59,520 bases of DNA from an uncultured Kiritimatiellota bacterium. GTDB lineage: Bacteria > Verrucomicrobiota > Kiritimatiellia > RFP12 > DVOR01. Every line of letters begins with the position of its first letter. Positions within the stretch are counted from its first letter, which is position 1. The stretch is from NCBI GenBank assembly GCA_944389565.1, contig CALXMV010000013.1:1-59520 (forward strand), in the 5' to 3' direction. The translations under genes and the position numbers were made by a program. This document shows, piece by piece, positions 1-7,816 of the stretch. The notes beneath the pieces are model-generated. The model worked only from the letters and a program-made list of their open reading frames with translations. It had not been told where the DNA came from and did no database searches.

Positions 1-95
1 TCGCCAACTACCGCTTCGCCATCCTCTTTCACTGTGGTCGTCTTCCGCTTCCCACCCATTCACTTTGACGAAGAACCTCTTTTTGTTTTCCTCGC

Positions 96-123
96 TTGAC
101 TAATAGGGGGGGGGTGGTATATT
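96..123 (+). promoter_or_regulatory. Sigma70-type promoter with a G9 tract in its spacer
   Basis: TTGACT at 96-101 and TATATT at 118-123 form a near-consensus promoter with a 16-nt spacer. Nine consecutive G (106-114) lie inside that spacer. Slippage of the tract by one base would change the spacer to 15 or 17 nt, so expression of the exported protein downstream could be phase-variable. Bases 1-95 show no gene I can support. Confidence 0.6.
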
Positions 124-160
124 TATGCCATTCTATTCATCAAGAAGGAGAACACCCACA

Positions 161-817
161 ATGAAAATCACCCTTGCGCTTGCCTGCGCGCTTTGCTCCA
201 TCGGCCTCGCCCAAGCCGTCACCATCGACTGGGCCCCGTCCAAAGACTGGACGGACGTCGACGATGGGCACACGATGACCGCCGATCCGGCCTTTGGCCT
301 CGACGGCAACCATTACGGCACCTTCGTCGTCGCCGGAACGCTGACGTCGACGGCGGCCTACAATTGGGTCGCCGAGATTTGGGGAAATCACTCCAACGAC
401 GGCGGCAACATGGAAAATTACCTGGCCATCGGCATCGACGGCAACGGCAATTGGACGGTCGCGGTGAATCACGGTTGGGAAAAGTCCTCCGTCTCCGCGA
501 ACACCGTCGCGGCGGAGACCGGCGACTTCATCATCGGCTTCTCGGCGGCGGACGTGGATGACACGGCCACGATCACCATCTCCGTGAACGGGGCCGAGAT
601 CGCCACGTTCTCCGGCGGGCTGACGGGGAGCAACGGCATCGACACCGTGAAATGGTCTGACAGCCATGTCGAGGCGAGCGTGGTGGGCTCCGCGATCGGC
701 AGGACGGCGGATTACGCGCTTTCCACGGAGCAGATCGCCCAGCTTCCCGAGCCGACGGCTTTGGCGTTGCTGGCGCTTGGCGCGGCGGGTTTGGCGTTGC
801 GCCGGCGGGCGCGCTGA
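161..817 (+). CDS. PEP-CTERM sorting-domain secreted protein
   Basis: The product is an exported protein of about 218 residues. It starts with a signal peptide (MKITLALACALCSIGLAQA) and ends with a PEP-CTERM tail: PEP motif (LPEPTA), a hydrophobic helix, then an RRRAR cluster. That tail is known to direct cleavage and anchoring by exosortase in Gram-negatives. The middle is rich in Gly, Asn, Asp and Thr and looks like an all-beta, LamG-like fold; no catalytic motif is recognised. An in-frame ATG exists at 125, but the ATG at 161 is preferred because AAGGAG (145-150) sits about 10 nt upstream and the signal peptide begins there. A G-tract promoter lies upstream and a strong terminator downstream, so it is a single-gene unit. 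The specific role (adhesin, matrix, substrate binding) is unknown. Confidence 0.85.
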   Translation: MKITLALACALCSIGLAQAVTIDWAPSKDWTDVDDGHTMTADPAFGLDGNHYGTFVVAGTLTSTAAYNWVAEIWGNHSNDGGNMENYLAIGIDGNGNWTVAVNHGWEKSSVSANTVAAETGDFIIGFSAADVDDTATITISVNGAEIATFSGGLTGSNGIDTVKWSDSHVEASVVGSAIGRTADYALSTEQIAQLPEPTALALLALGAAGLALRRRAR

Positions 818-833
818 CGTTCGCATGAAAGAA

Positions 834-868
834 GCCCTCGGCCTCGCGGCCGGGGGCTCTTTTTTTTC
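834..868 (+). terminator. Rho-independent terminator of the PEP-CTERM gene
   Basis: A 10-bp G+C-rich stem (GCCCTCGGCC / GGCCGGGGGC, one G-T wobble) with a TCGC loop is followed by a run of eight T. It lies just after the stop at 817 and before the convergent gene that ends at 889. Confidence 0.85.
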
Positions 869-888
869 GCGTGCGTGCCTTCGCGGGG

Positions 889-1299
889 TCAGGCCTTGGG
901 CTCGGCGGCGGGGGCCGGGTCGGCGGCCTTCGGGGCGGGCTCCTTGGCGGGGCGGGCGGGGGCCTTGCCGGCCTCGATGTCGTCGGCCATCCTGAGGAGG
1001 CGTTGGGCGCGGGCGCGGAGGGCCTTGGCGCGTTCCTCCTTGGTGAGGCGCTGGCGTTCGGCGCGGGGCTGGCGGCCTTCGCGGGCGGCCTGCGGGGCGT
1101 CGCCGCGGCGGGCGGCGCGCAGGTGGTGGGGCGGGCGGGGGCGGCAGGCGCAGTCGCGGCCGCAGGCGCATTCCGCGGGCCGGGGTTTGGCGGGGGGCGG
1201 GTTGGCCGCGCAGGCGCCGCCGGGGCAGGTGGCCTCTTGGGCGAGGGCGGTCGCGCCGATGAGGAGGGCGGCGATGGCGGTGGCTAGGGTTTTCATCAT
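889..1299 (-). CDS. Small Cys-rich exported protein, unknown function
   Basis: I do not recognise this protein. About 136 residues. It has a signal peptide (MMKTLATAIAALLIGATALAQ), then a Cys-rich stretch with six cysteines in about 30 residues (CPGGAC ... CACGRDCAC), a Pro/Arg linker, a basic helical segment rich in Arg/Lys/Glu/Ala, and a Pro/Ala/Lys-rich tail. The cysteine spacing suggests metal binding or disulfides in the periplasm; that is inference. The start at 1299 is chosen because GGAG (in GGAAAGGAG) lies about 9 nt upstream and it opens the signal peptide; an ATG at 1296 is equally possible. A longer frame from 1335 lacks support. Transcribed convergently to the PEP-CTERM gene. Confidence 0.65.
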   Translation of the reverse strand: MMKTLATAIAALLIGATALAQEATCPGGACAANPPPAKPRPAECACGRDCACRPRPPHHLRAARRGDAPQAAREGRQPRAERQRLTKEERAKALRARAQRLLRMADDIEAGKAPARPAKEPAPKAADPAPAAEPKA

Positions 1300-1403
1300 G
1301 GGGGTGTCTCCTTTCCGTTGTCTCTCGATACCCACAAGGTTAGCAAAAGCCGCGCCCCCGTTTCAAGCGCGGGGGCGCGGGGGTGCGCACGGCGGTGCGC
1401 GGG

Positions 1404-2333
1404 TCAGCGGGTCTTGACGGAGCCGGAGTGGGGCTTGCGGTTCTCGTGGAGGCGCTCGACGGTGTCGTGGTCGGGCTTTTCCTTTTGGGCGTCGGCGCGC
1501 TGGATGAGGGAGTCGAGGTCGCCGCGCAGGCCGTTGAGGCGGGCGGCATCGGCGGTGGCGGGGTCGAGGAGGTCTTGGGTGGAGCGGCGGACGAATTCGC
1601 CGGGGAGGGACCAGAAGACGTTGCGGACGTAGTAGTCGGGGGTGGCGCGGTGGAGGAGGACGATCTCGCCGTTGGGGGCGATGTTGAGCTTGGGTTTGAC
1701 GAGGGGGAGGTAGGCGCCGAGCATGACGGTGGGGAAGCGGCGGCCGTCGGGGGTGTCCTCGACGCGGAGGAAGAGGCGGTCGATATGGCCGCGGGGCCAG
1801 CGCACGAGGGTGAGGTGGCGCTGGCGCTTGGGGTCGTTGGCGAAGAGCTGGGTGCCTTCGAGGATGACGCCGCCGGGGACGATGTCGATGGCTTTGAGCT
1901 GGGTGTCGTAGCGGATGCCGTTGACGATGGCGCCGAAGGCGACGAAGTATTTGCCCTGTTCGCGGAGGTTGGCGGCGACGGTGAGGTTGAGGTCGAAGAC
2001 GCGCTCCTCGCCGGGCTTGAGGGTGAGGGGGCGGGGGAGGCAGCCGCGGGGGTCGCGGGCGAGGTTGCGGCGCTGGGTGTCGTTGGCGCGGGTGACCTCG
2101 AAGACGCCGGAGGGTTGGTCGCCCTTGCCGAGGGTGAGGGGCTGGGGGGTGTTGTTGCGCACGAGGACGCGGACGTTGATGTTCTCGCCGAGGACGTAGC
2201 TGGAGGCGTCGAGGGCGAGGCCGACGGAGACGGGGCCGAGGCGCTTCTCCGCCGCCGCCCCGGCGATTTGCGCGGGGGCGAGGGCGGGGAGGAGCGCGGC
2301 GGCGAGGAGGAGGGTGCGGAGGAGGGTGCGCAT
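1404..2333 (-). CDS. Secreted protein of unknown function, partner of the Kelch-symporter gene
   Basis: 309 residues with a signal peptide (MRTLLRTLLLAAALLPALAPAQ) and a mature part that looks beta-rich, with an early segment reading like an immunoglobulin-like or intracellular proteinase inhibitor-like domain (VRNNTPQPLTLGKGD ... LKPGEERVFDLNLTV). No enzymatic motif was recognised. The start is only 4 nt after the stop of the upstream Kelch-symporter gene, so the two are almost certainly co-transcribed and translationally coupled. The C-terminus is charged and polar. It may assist ligand capture or processing for the transporter, but the sequence does not show that directly. Confidence 0.75.
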   Translation of the reverse strand: MRTLLRTLLLAAALLPALAPAQIAGAAAEKRLGPVSVGLALDASSYVLGENINVRVLVRNNTPQPLTLGKGDQPSGVFEVTRANDTQRRNLARDPRGCLPRPLTLKPGEERVFDLNLTVAANLREQGKYFVAFGAIVNGIRYDTQLKAIDIVPGGVILEGTQLFANDPKRQRHLTLVRWPRGHIDRLFLRVEDTPDGRRFPTVMLGAYLPLVKPKLNIAPNGEIVLLHRATPDYYVRNVFWSLPGEFVRRSTQDLLDPATADAARLNGLRGDLDSLIQRADAQKEKPDHDTVERLHENRKPHSGSVKTR

Positions 2334-2337
2334 GGGG

Positions 2338-4941
2338 TCATTCGCCTTTCGGGCGGGAGAAGTGGGTAAGGCCCTCGGTGGGCTTGGCGTTGGGGAAGAC
2401 GAAGGAGAGGATCCAGGCGAGGAGGACGCAGACCGCCAGGCCGATGCCGCCGTAGGTGAAGGGGTGGAGGCCGGAGAAGACGACGCCGATGCCCAGGCTG
2501 ATGACGTAGTTGGCGACGAGGGCGACCATGGCGGCGAAGCCCCCGACGCGCGGCATGAAGATGCCGATGAGGAAGAGCGCGGAGAGGCCGCCGGTGAGCG
2601 TGCCGATGAAGTTCTGGAAGACGTCGAAGAGCGAGCGGCTCGGCAGCACCGAGAGGATGAGCGCGGCGGCGACGCCCAGCCCGCCCACGACGACGACGAG
2701 GTGGCGGCCCCAGCGCACCTGCGCGTCGCCGTCCATCCCGCCCTTGCGGAAGCGGGCGATGAAGTCGGTGACCAGCGAGGTGGCCGAGCTGTTGAGGTTG
2801 GTGGCCAGGGTGGAGATGGTGGCCGCGAAGATGGAGGCGACGATGAGGCCGGCGACGACGGGGTGGAGCTCGATGGCCATGAAGGTGGGGAAGATGGAGT
2901 CGCTCTTGGGCATCGTCACGTCCATCAGCTCGGGGTGCTTGGCGTAGTGGGTGTAGAGGGCGGTGCCGATGAGGTAGAAGATGACCGAGGAGATGACCGA
3001 GAGGATGCCGTTGAACCAGATGGAGCGGGCGGCGGCCTTCTCGTCGGGGGTGGTGATGTAGCGCTGGACGACACACTGGTCGGCGGTGTAGCTGTTGAGG
3101 TTGCTCACTAGGCCCATGATGAGGACGACCCAGAAGACCGGCTCGCCGAAGAGGAAGCGGAAGTCCCACATCCGGAACTTGTCGGCGTCCCACGCCACGG
3201 CGGCGAACTCGACGGGGCCGCCCGAGCCGATGACCAGCGCCACGAGCACGACGATCGCGCCCACCAGCAGGATGAGCCCCTGCACGAAGTCGCACCAGAT
3301 CACGGCGTCGACGCCGCCGTAGAAGCAGTAGATGATGGTGGCCACGCCGCAGAGCAGGATTGCCGCCCAAATCGGGATGTTGGTGACCGCGCCCAGGGCG
3401 ATCGCCGGCAGGAGCGTCACCACCGCCACGCGGCAGACCATGAAGATGTTGAAGACCGCCGCGCCGAAGAGGCGGATGCCCACGTTGAAGCGCCGCTCCA
3501 GGTACTCGTAGGCGCTGGTGATGTTCAGCCGGCAGAAGAAGGGGAGGTAGAAGAAGATCGCGATCGGCGCCATCGCCAGGATGCAGAGCGCCATCGTGAA
3601 ATAGCGCCAGTCGGAGATGTAGGTCATCGTGGGGATGGAGATGAAGGTGATGGAGCTGAGCATCGTGGCGTAGATCGAGACGCCCGCCACATACCACGGG
3701 ATGCTCTTGCCGCCGCGGAAGTAGGTGTCCGCCGTCTTGGGCTTCAGCGCGAAGTAGACGCCCATGCCGATCATCGAGGCGAAGAAGAGGCCGATGACCA
3801 CCCAGCTCTCCCAGTCGAAGCGCCACCCCTGCCGCACGAAGGCGACCTGGCAGGCCTCGGCCGTGCGGGCCTGCGGCTTCACCTCGCCGCCGACGATCAG
3901 GAGCCGCTGGGCCTCGCCGCCCACCGTCGCGGCCGCGGCGCCGCACCGCGGCGCCACGCCCTCGGGCAACGCGCCGTACTCGGCCCATTTGCCGGTCACC
4001 GCGTGCCACGACCAGACCTTGCGGTTCCAGCCGAAGGCCTCCGGCGGCTCCTCGAGCATCCGCTTCCAATCGGCGGGGAGCATCCGGTTCGCGCGGTCCC
4101 ACATCGTGCCGTCGTAGCCGCCGATGAGGAGGGCGTGCTGGTCGCCCACCGGCAGGAAGGCCGCGCCAATCGCGCACACGGGGGCCTTCCCCAGCGCCTT
4201 CCAGCCCCACGTGCCGTCGAAGCCCTTGGTGTAGCCATAGCCGTCATAGGCGGCGGTGGGCTTGCCGTCGCCCCCCGTCACCGACCCGCCGAAGACCGCC
4301 AGCACGGGGCTCTTCTGGTCGCCGTTCTGCACGGCCGCCACCGCCTGCGAGCGCGCGGGCCCGGGGAGGGGGGGCAGCTCCCCCCATTCCCAGGCCCCGC
4401 CCACGCGCCGGAGGGTGAGGACGCGATTCGTCGGCTTCCCGTCCAGCAGGCCACCCACCAGGGCGATGCCCCCCTCCCAGGGGGCCGCGGCCGCCATCGA
4501 GAGCGTCCCCCACGGGCAGGCCGGCAGGGGCTCCGTGCGCCCGGAGGCGTCGAGCAGGAAGGCCTCCGCGCTCGCGCCCTGCGCCGAGACGCCGCCCACG
4601 CAGAGCAGGCGCATATCCGGCGCCAGGGCCGTCCCCACGTTCACGGGCACCGCCGCGCCCTCGGCCAGGCCGCGGGGGAGGGTCCCCACCTCGTGCCAGG
4701 CGCCCGTCGCCACGTCGTAAGTCGCGATCGCCGCCGAATAGCCTTTCTGGCCGTCCGCAAAGGTGGAGCCGCCGGCCAGGAGCAGGGTGGAATCGCCCAC
4801 CATGCCCGCGAAGGGGCGGGCCACCGCCTCGGGCGCGGGGGCCGTCCCCGCCCACTCCAGCCGCATCGGCGCGGCGCACGCCATCCCGGCCGCGACCGTC
4901 ACCGCGACGGCCGCGAGAAGACCAACAACACGTTCTCTCAT
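2338..4941 (-). CDS. Kelch (cyclically permuted mutarotase-like) domain fused to a sodium:solute symporter
   Basis: 867 residues. A signal peptide is followed by a periplasmic Kelch-type beta-propeller (about residues 25-375, with repeated GG..., LLIVGGE and LLIGGYDG blades), similar to the NanM-like sialic-acid mutarotase family. From about residue 378 on there are roughly 13 membrane segments of the SSS/SGLT type (start WVVIGLFFASMIGMGVYFAL; SNLNSYTADQCVVQRY is a typical SSS motif). Known family members couple sugar anomer conversion outside the membrane to Na+-driven uptake, often of N-acetylneuraminate. The substrate here is not proven; no sialic acid catabolic genes lie in the window. 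Start ATG 4941 matches the signal peptide. A -10 box (TATACT, 5010-5015) lies upstream. Confidence 0.88.
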   Translation of the reverse strand: MRERVVGLLAAVAVTVAAGMACAAPMRLEWAGTAPAPEAVARPFAGMVGDSTLLLAGGSTFADGQKGYSAAIATYDVATGAWHEVGTLPRGLAEGAAVPVNVGTALAPDMRLLCVGGVSAQGASAEAFLLDASGRTEPLPACPWGTLSMAAAAPWEGGIALVGGLLDGKPTNRVLTLRRVGGAWEWGELPPLPGPARSQAVAAVQNGDQKSPVLAVFGGSVTGGDGKPTAAYDGYGYTKGFDGTWGWKALGKAPVCAIGAAFLPVGDQHALLIGGYDGTMWDRANRMLPADWKRMLEEPPEAFGWNRKVWSWHAVTGKWAEYGALPEGVAPRCGAAAATVGGEAQRLLIVGGEVKPQARTAEACQVAFVRQGWRFDWESWVVIGLFFASMIGMGVYFALKPKTADTYFRGGKSIPWYVAGVSIYATMLSSITFISIPTMTYISDWRYFTMALCILAMAPIAIFFYLPFFCRLNITSAYEYLERRFNVGIRLFGAAVFNIFMVCRVAVVTLLPAIALGAVTNIPIWAAILLCGVATIIYCFYGGVDAVIWCDFVQGLILLVGAIVVLVALVIGSGGPVEFAAVAWDADKFRMWDFRFLFGEPVFWVVLIMGLVSNLNSYTADQCVVQRYITTPDEKAAARSIWFNGILSVISSVIFYLIGTALYTHYAKHPELMDVTMPKSDSIFPTFMAIELHPVVAGLIVASIFAATISTLATNLNSSATSLVTDFIARFRKGGMDGDAQVRWGRHLVVVVGGLGVAAALILSVLPSRSLFDVFQNFIGTLTGGLSALFLIGIFMPRVGGFAAMVALVANYVISLGIGVVFSGLHPFTYGGIGLAVCVLLAWILSFVFPNAKPTEGLTHFSRPKGE

Positions 4942-5009
4942 CGCTCTCTGCCCTGCCTGATTTCCGTTTCGTCCTTAGAACGCCGCGAACCTCCGTGCGC
5001 GACGGCCTT

Positions 5010-5038
5010 AGTATACAAAAAACCGCCCGCCCCGCAAA
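5010..5038 (-). promoter_or_regulatory. Promoter of the Kelch-symporter operon
   Basis: On the minus strand, TTTGCG (5038-5033) and TATACT (5015-5010) are separated by 17 nt. The -35 box lies inside the stem of the terminator of the upstream MscS gene, so terminator and promoter overlap. Confidence 0.5.
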
Positions 5039-5073
5039 GCCTTTTTCGGCGTTTTCGCGGGGCGGGGGCGGTG
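5021..5073 (-). terminator. Terminator after the antiporter-thrC-MscS operon
   Basis: ACCGCCCGCCCCGC and GCGGGGCGGGGGCGGT form a long G+C-rich inverted repeat. On the minus strand it is followed by a run of six T. It lies just after the MscS-family stop codon at 5085. Confidence 0.65.
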
Positions 5074-5084
5074 CGCGGGAGGCC

Positions 5085-6371
5085 TCAGGCCTGGGGGGCG
5101 CGGAAGGCCTTTTCGATGCCGTGGCGCATGGCGGAGGCGGAGGTGACCTGGAAGGCGGAGAGGCCGAACTCGGGCATGATGGCCAGGAGGTGGTCGAAGA
5201 GGTCGGACTGGATGGCCTCGTAGTTCTCCCAGCGGGTGTCGGCGGAGAAGCAGTAGATCTCGAGGGGGAGGCCGCGGTCGGTGGGGTCCATCTGGCGGAC
5301 GATGATGGTCATGTCCTGCCGGATGTTGGGGTTGGCGCGGAGGTAGGCGTGGCAGTAGGCGCGGAAGGTGCCGATGTTGGTGAGCTTGCGGGCGTTGGCC
5401 ACGGAGACCTTGGAGGAGGGGTGGGCGGCGTTGTAGTCACGGACCTCGTGGATGAGCTTGGCGAAGTAGTCGCGGATGAGGTCGATCTCCTTCCAGCGCT
5501 CGGCGTCCTCGGCGGTGGCGAAGCGGACGGAGTCGAGGTCGAGGAGGATGGCGCGCTTGATGCGGCGGCCGCCGCTCTCGGACATGCCGCGCCAGTTCTT
5601 GAAGGGCTTGGCGATGAGGTCGTAGGCGGGGATGGTGGTGATGGTGTTGTCCCAGTTGCGGACGCGGACGGTGGTGAGGGCGATGTCGATGACCTCGCCG
5701 TCGGCGTCGGCGCCGGGGACCTCGATCCAGTCGCCGATGTGGATCATGCCGTTGCCGGAGAGGGTGATGCCGGCGGTGAGGCCGAGGATGGAATCCTTGA
5801 AGACGAGCATGAGGACGGCCGAGAGGGCGGTCATGCCCGAGAGGATGTAGGTGGGGTCGCGCCCAGAGAGGGTGGCGAGGATGGCGACGGCGGCGAAGAG
5901 ATAGCCGAGGACGGCGAGGACCTGGAAGATGCCCTTCTGGGGGGAGGCGGAGACGTGCCGGCGCCAGTTGATGATGCAGTAGGTGGTGTTGAGGGCGGCG
6001 GCGAAGACGTTGGCGCAGATGAAGAAGAAGTAGGCCTTGTTGAGCATCAGCAGGAGGCCGCGGAGGGGGCGCCCCTCGGGGAAGAGGGTGCCGGTGAGTA
6101 GCCCCATGACGATGAGGGGGACGACCTGGAGGAGGCGGGGGATGCACTTGGAATTGAGGATGATCGCCCAGAAGCCGGCGAGGCGGCCGTCGCGCAGCAG
6201 GAAGTTGCGAAGCCACTTGTAGGCGCATTTGACGACGACGTAGGAAAGCCAGGTGCCGCCGAAGACGAGGGTCAGGCGGATGAGAAGGCGGAGGAAGGGA
6301 TTGGGAATCTCGTTGAGGAGATGCTGGAGGTGGAGGAGGGCGTCGACGGTGAGCTGCCACATGGCGGGCAT
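5085..6371 (-). CDS. MscS-family mechanosensitive channel (YbdG/MscM-like)
   Basis: 428 residues. The N-terminal part contains about five hydrophobic helices, then the pore helix and the MscS beta domain (VLMLVFKDSILGLTAGI, GDWIEVPGADADGEVIDI, TIPAYDLIAKPFKNWRGM). The overall length and the C-terminal cytosolic region (DYFAKLIHEVRDYNAAHP, FRAYCHAYLRANPNI) match the YbdG subgroup, which in E. coli acts as a small-conductance channel in osmotic shock. The gene follows thrC by 18 nt and ends at a terminator, so it is the last gene of an operon headed by a CPA2 antiporter. That context fits ion and osmotic homeostasis. Confidence 0.88.
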   Translation of the reverse strand: MPAMWQLTVDALLHLQHLLNEIPNPFLRLLIRLTLVFGGTWLSYVVVKCAYKWLRNFLLRDGRLAGFWAIILNSKCIPRLLQVVPLIVMGLLTGTLFPEGRPLRGLLLMLNKAYFFFICANVFAAALNTTYCIINWRRHVSASPQKGIFQVLAVLGYLFAAVAILATLSGRDPTYILSGMTALSAVLMLVFKDSILGLTAGITLSGNGMIHIGDWIEVPGADADGEVIDIALTTVRVRNWDNTITTIPAYDLIAKPFKNWRGMSESGGRRIKRAILLDLDSVRFATAEDAERWKEIDLIRDYFAKLIHEVRDYNAAHPSSKVSVANARKLTNIGTFRAYCHAYLRANPNIRQDMTIIVRQMDPTDRGLPLEIYCFSADTRWENYEAIQSDLFDHLLAIMPEFGLSAFQVTSASAMRHGIEKAFRAPQA

Positions 6372-6389
6372 CCTTTTTGGGGGGAGGGG

Positions 6390-7814
6390 TCAGGCGCGGA
6401 GGGCGTCGGCGACGAGCGCGGGCAGGTCGGCGGCGTCGATGACGGCGTCGTGGCGCACGGGGGCGTCGCGCAAAGCGAGGAGGCGGGGCTCGAGGCCGGT
6501 GTGGGCGGCGAGGGCCTCGGCGGCGGCGAAGTCGTCGGCCGGGGCGGCGCCGGTGAGGGCACGCAGGACGGTGCGGGGGAACTTCCAGGGGGAGGCGGTG
6601 GCGGCGATGAGGGTGGGCCGGCCGGTCGCGGGGAGCTCGCGGTGGACCTTCCAGGCGATGGCGGTGTGGGGGTCGAGGAGGACGTGCGCGGCGTCCCACG
6701 CGTCGGCGATGGCGGCCTCGGTCTCGCCGGGGTCGGCCCAGCCGGCGGCGAAGGCGGCGTGCAGGTCGTGCAGGGGGTAGCCGTCGATGGCGAAGGTGCC
6801 CTCGGCCCGGAGCTGGGCCTGCCAGGTGCGGACCTTCACGTCGTTGCCGTCGGTGAGGAGCCAGAGGAGGCGCTCCAGGTTGGAGGAGACGAGGATGTCC
6901 ATGGAGGGCGAGTTGGTGACGGCGAAGGGGCGGTGGAGGTCGTAACGCCCGGTGTGGATGAAGTCGCAGACCACGCGGTTGACGTTGGAGGCGACGGCGA
7001 GGCGGCCGATGGGCGCGCCGAGGAGCCGGGCGTACCACGCGGCCAGGATGTTGCCGAAGTTGCCCGTCGGGACGATCACGTCGAAGGGGCCGCCCAGGCG
7101 GCGCGCGGCGTCGAGGTAATAGGCCACCTGGGGGAAGAGGCGGCCGATGTTGATGGAGTTGGCGGAGGTGAGGGCCACGCCGCGCGCGGCGGCTAGGTCG
7201 CGCAGGGCGGGATCGCCGAAAGCGGCCTTCACGGCGGCCTGGGCGGCGTCGAAATTGCCGCGGATGGCGACGGCGCGGACGTTTTCGCCGGGGAGGCAGA
7301 CCATCTGGCGGCGCTGGATCTCGGAGATGCCCTCCTGCGGGTAGAAGGCGACGAGCCCGGCGCCGGGGACGCCCGCGAAGCCGCTCATCGCCGCGCTGCC
7401 GGTGTCGCCGCTCGTGGCCGTGAGCACGAAGGCGCGGTCGATGCCGGCGGTCTGGGCCGCGGCGCGCAGGAGGTGGGGCAGGAGCGTGAGGGCCACGTCC
7501 TTGAAGGCGAGGGTCGGGCCGTGGAAGAGCTCGAGGAGCGTGGCGTCGCCACAGGGGGTCAGGGGCACGGGGTCGGCCGGGTCGTCGAAACGCGCGAGCG
7601 AGGCCTCCACCGCCGCGACGCGCACGGCCTCGGGCAGGTCGTCGAAGAACCGGCCGAGGAGGGCGAGCATCGTGCCGCGGTAGTCGGCGGCGGGGGCCAG
7701 GGGCGCGGGCGGCTCGGCCGGCACGTAGAGCCCGCCGTCGGGTGCCAGCCCGGCGAGGAGCGCATGGAGGGAATCGACGGTCGGCGCGTGGCCGCGGGTG
7801 GAGCGGTAAAACAT
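6390..7814 (-). CDS. thrC: Threonine synthase
   Basis: 474 residues, the normal length. Converts O-phospho-homoserine to threonine with pyridoxal phosphate, in the cytosol. N-terminal MFYRSTRG and the PLP-lysine motif HGPTLAFKDV (Lys about residue 105) are typical, as are TATSGDTGSAAM and FYPQEGISEIQRRQM in the ligand-binding region and the later NSINIGRLFPQVAYY. It begins 2 nt after the stop of the upstream antiporter and is followed at 18 nt by the MscS gene, so the three form one operon. Homoserine kinase, dehydrogenase and the other threonine genes are not in the window. Confidence 0.95.
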   Translation of the reverse strand: MFYRSTRGHAPTVDSLHALLAGLAPDGGLYVPAEPPAPLAPAADYRGTMLALLGRFFDDLPEAVRVAAVEASLARFDDPADPVPLTPCGDATLLELFHGPTLAFKDVALTLLPHLLRAAAQTAGIDRAFVLTATSGDTGSAAMSGFAGVPGAGLVAFYPQEGISEIQRRQMVCLPGENVRAVAIRGNFDAAQAAVKAAFGDPALRDLAAARGVALTSANSINIGRLFPQVAYYLDAARRLGGPFDVIVPTGNFGNILAAWYARLLGAPIGRLAVASNVNRVVCDFIHTGRYDLHRPFAVTNSPSMDILVSSNLERLLWLLTDGNDVKVRTWQAQLRAEGTFAIDGYPLHDLHAAFAAGWADPGETEAAIADAWDAAHVLLDPHTAIAWKVHRELPATGRPTLIAATASPWKFPRTVLRALTGAAPADDFAAAEALAAHTGLEPRLLALRDAPVRHDAVIDAADLPALVADALRA

Positions 7815-7816
7815 GG

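Noticed and set aside
1340-4210. Long Arg/Pro/Ser-rich minus-strand frame across the Kelch-symporter gene
   Set aside because: An out-of-frame shadow: low complexity, no domain, and it covers two well-supported genes in another frame.
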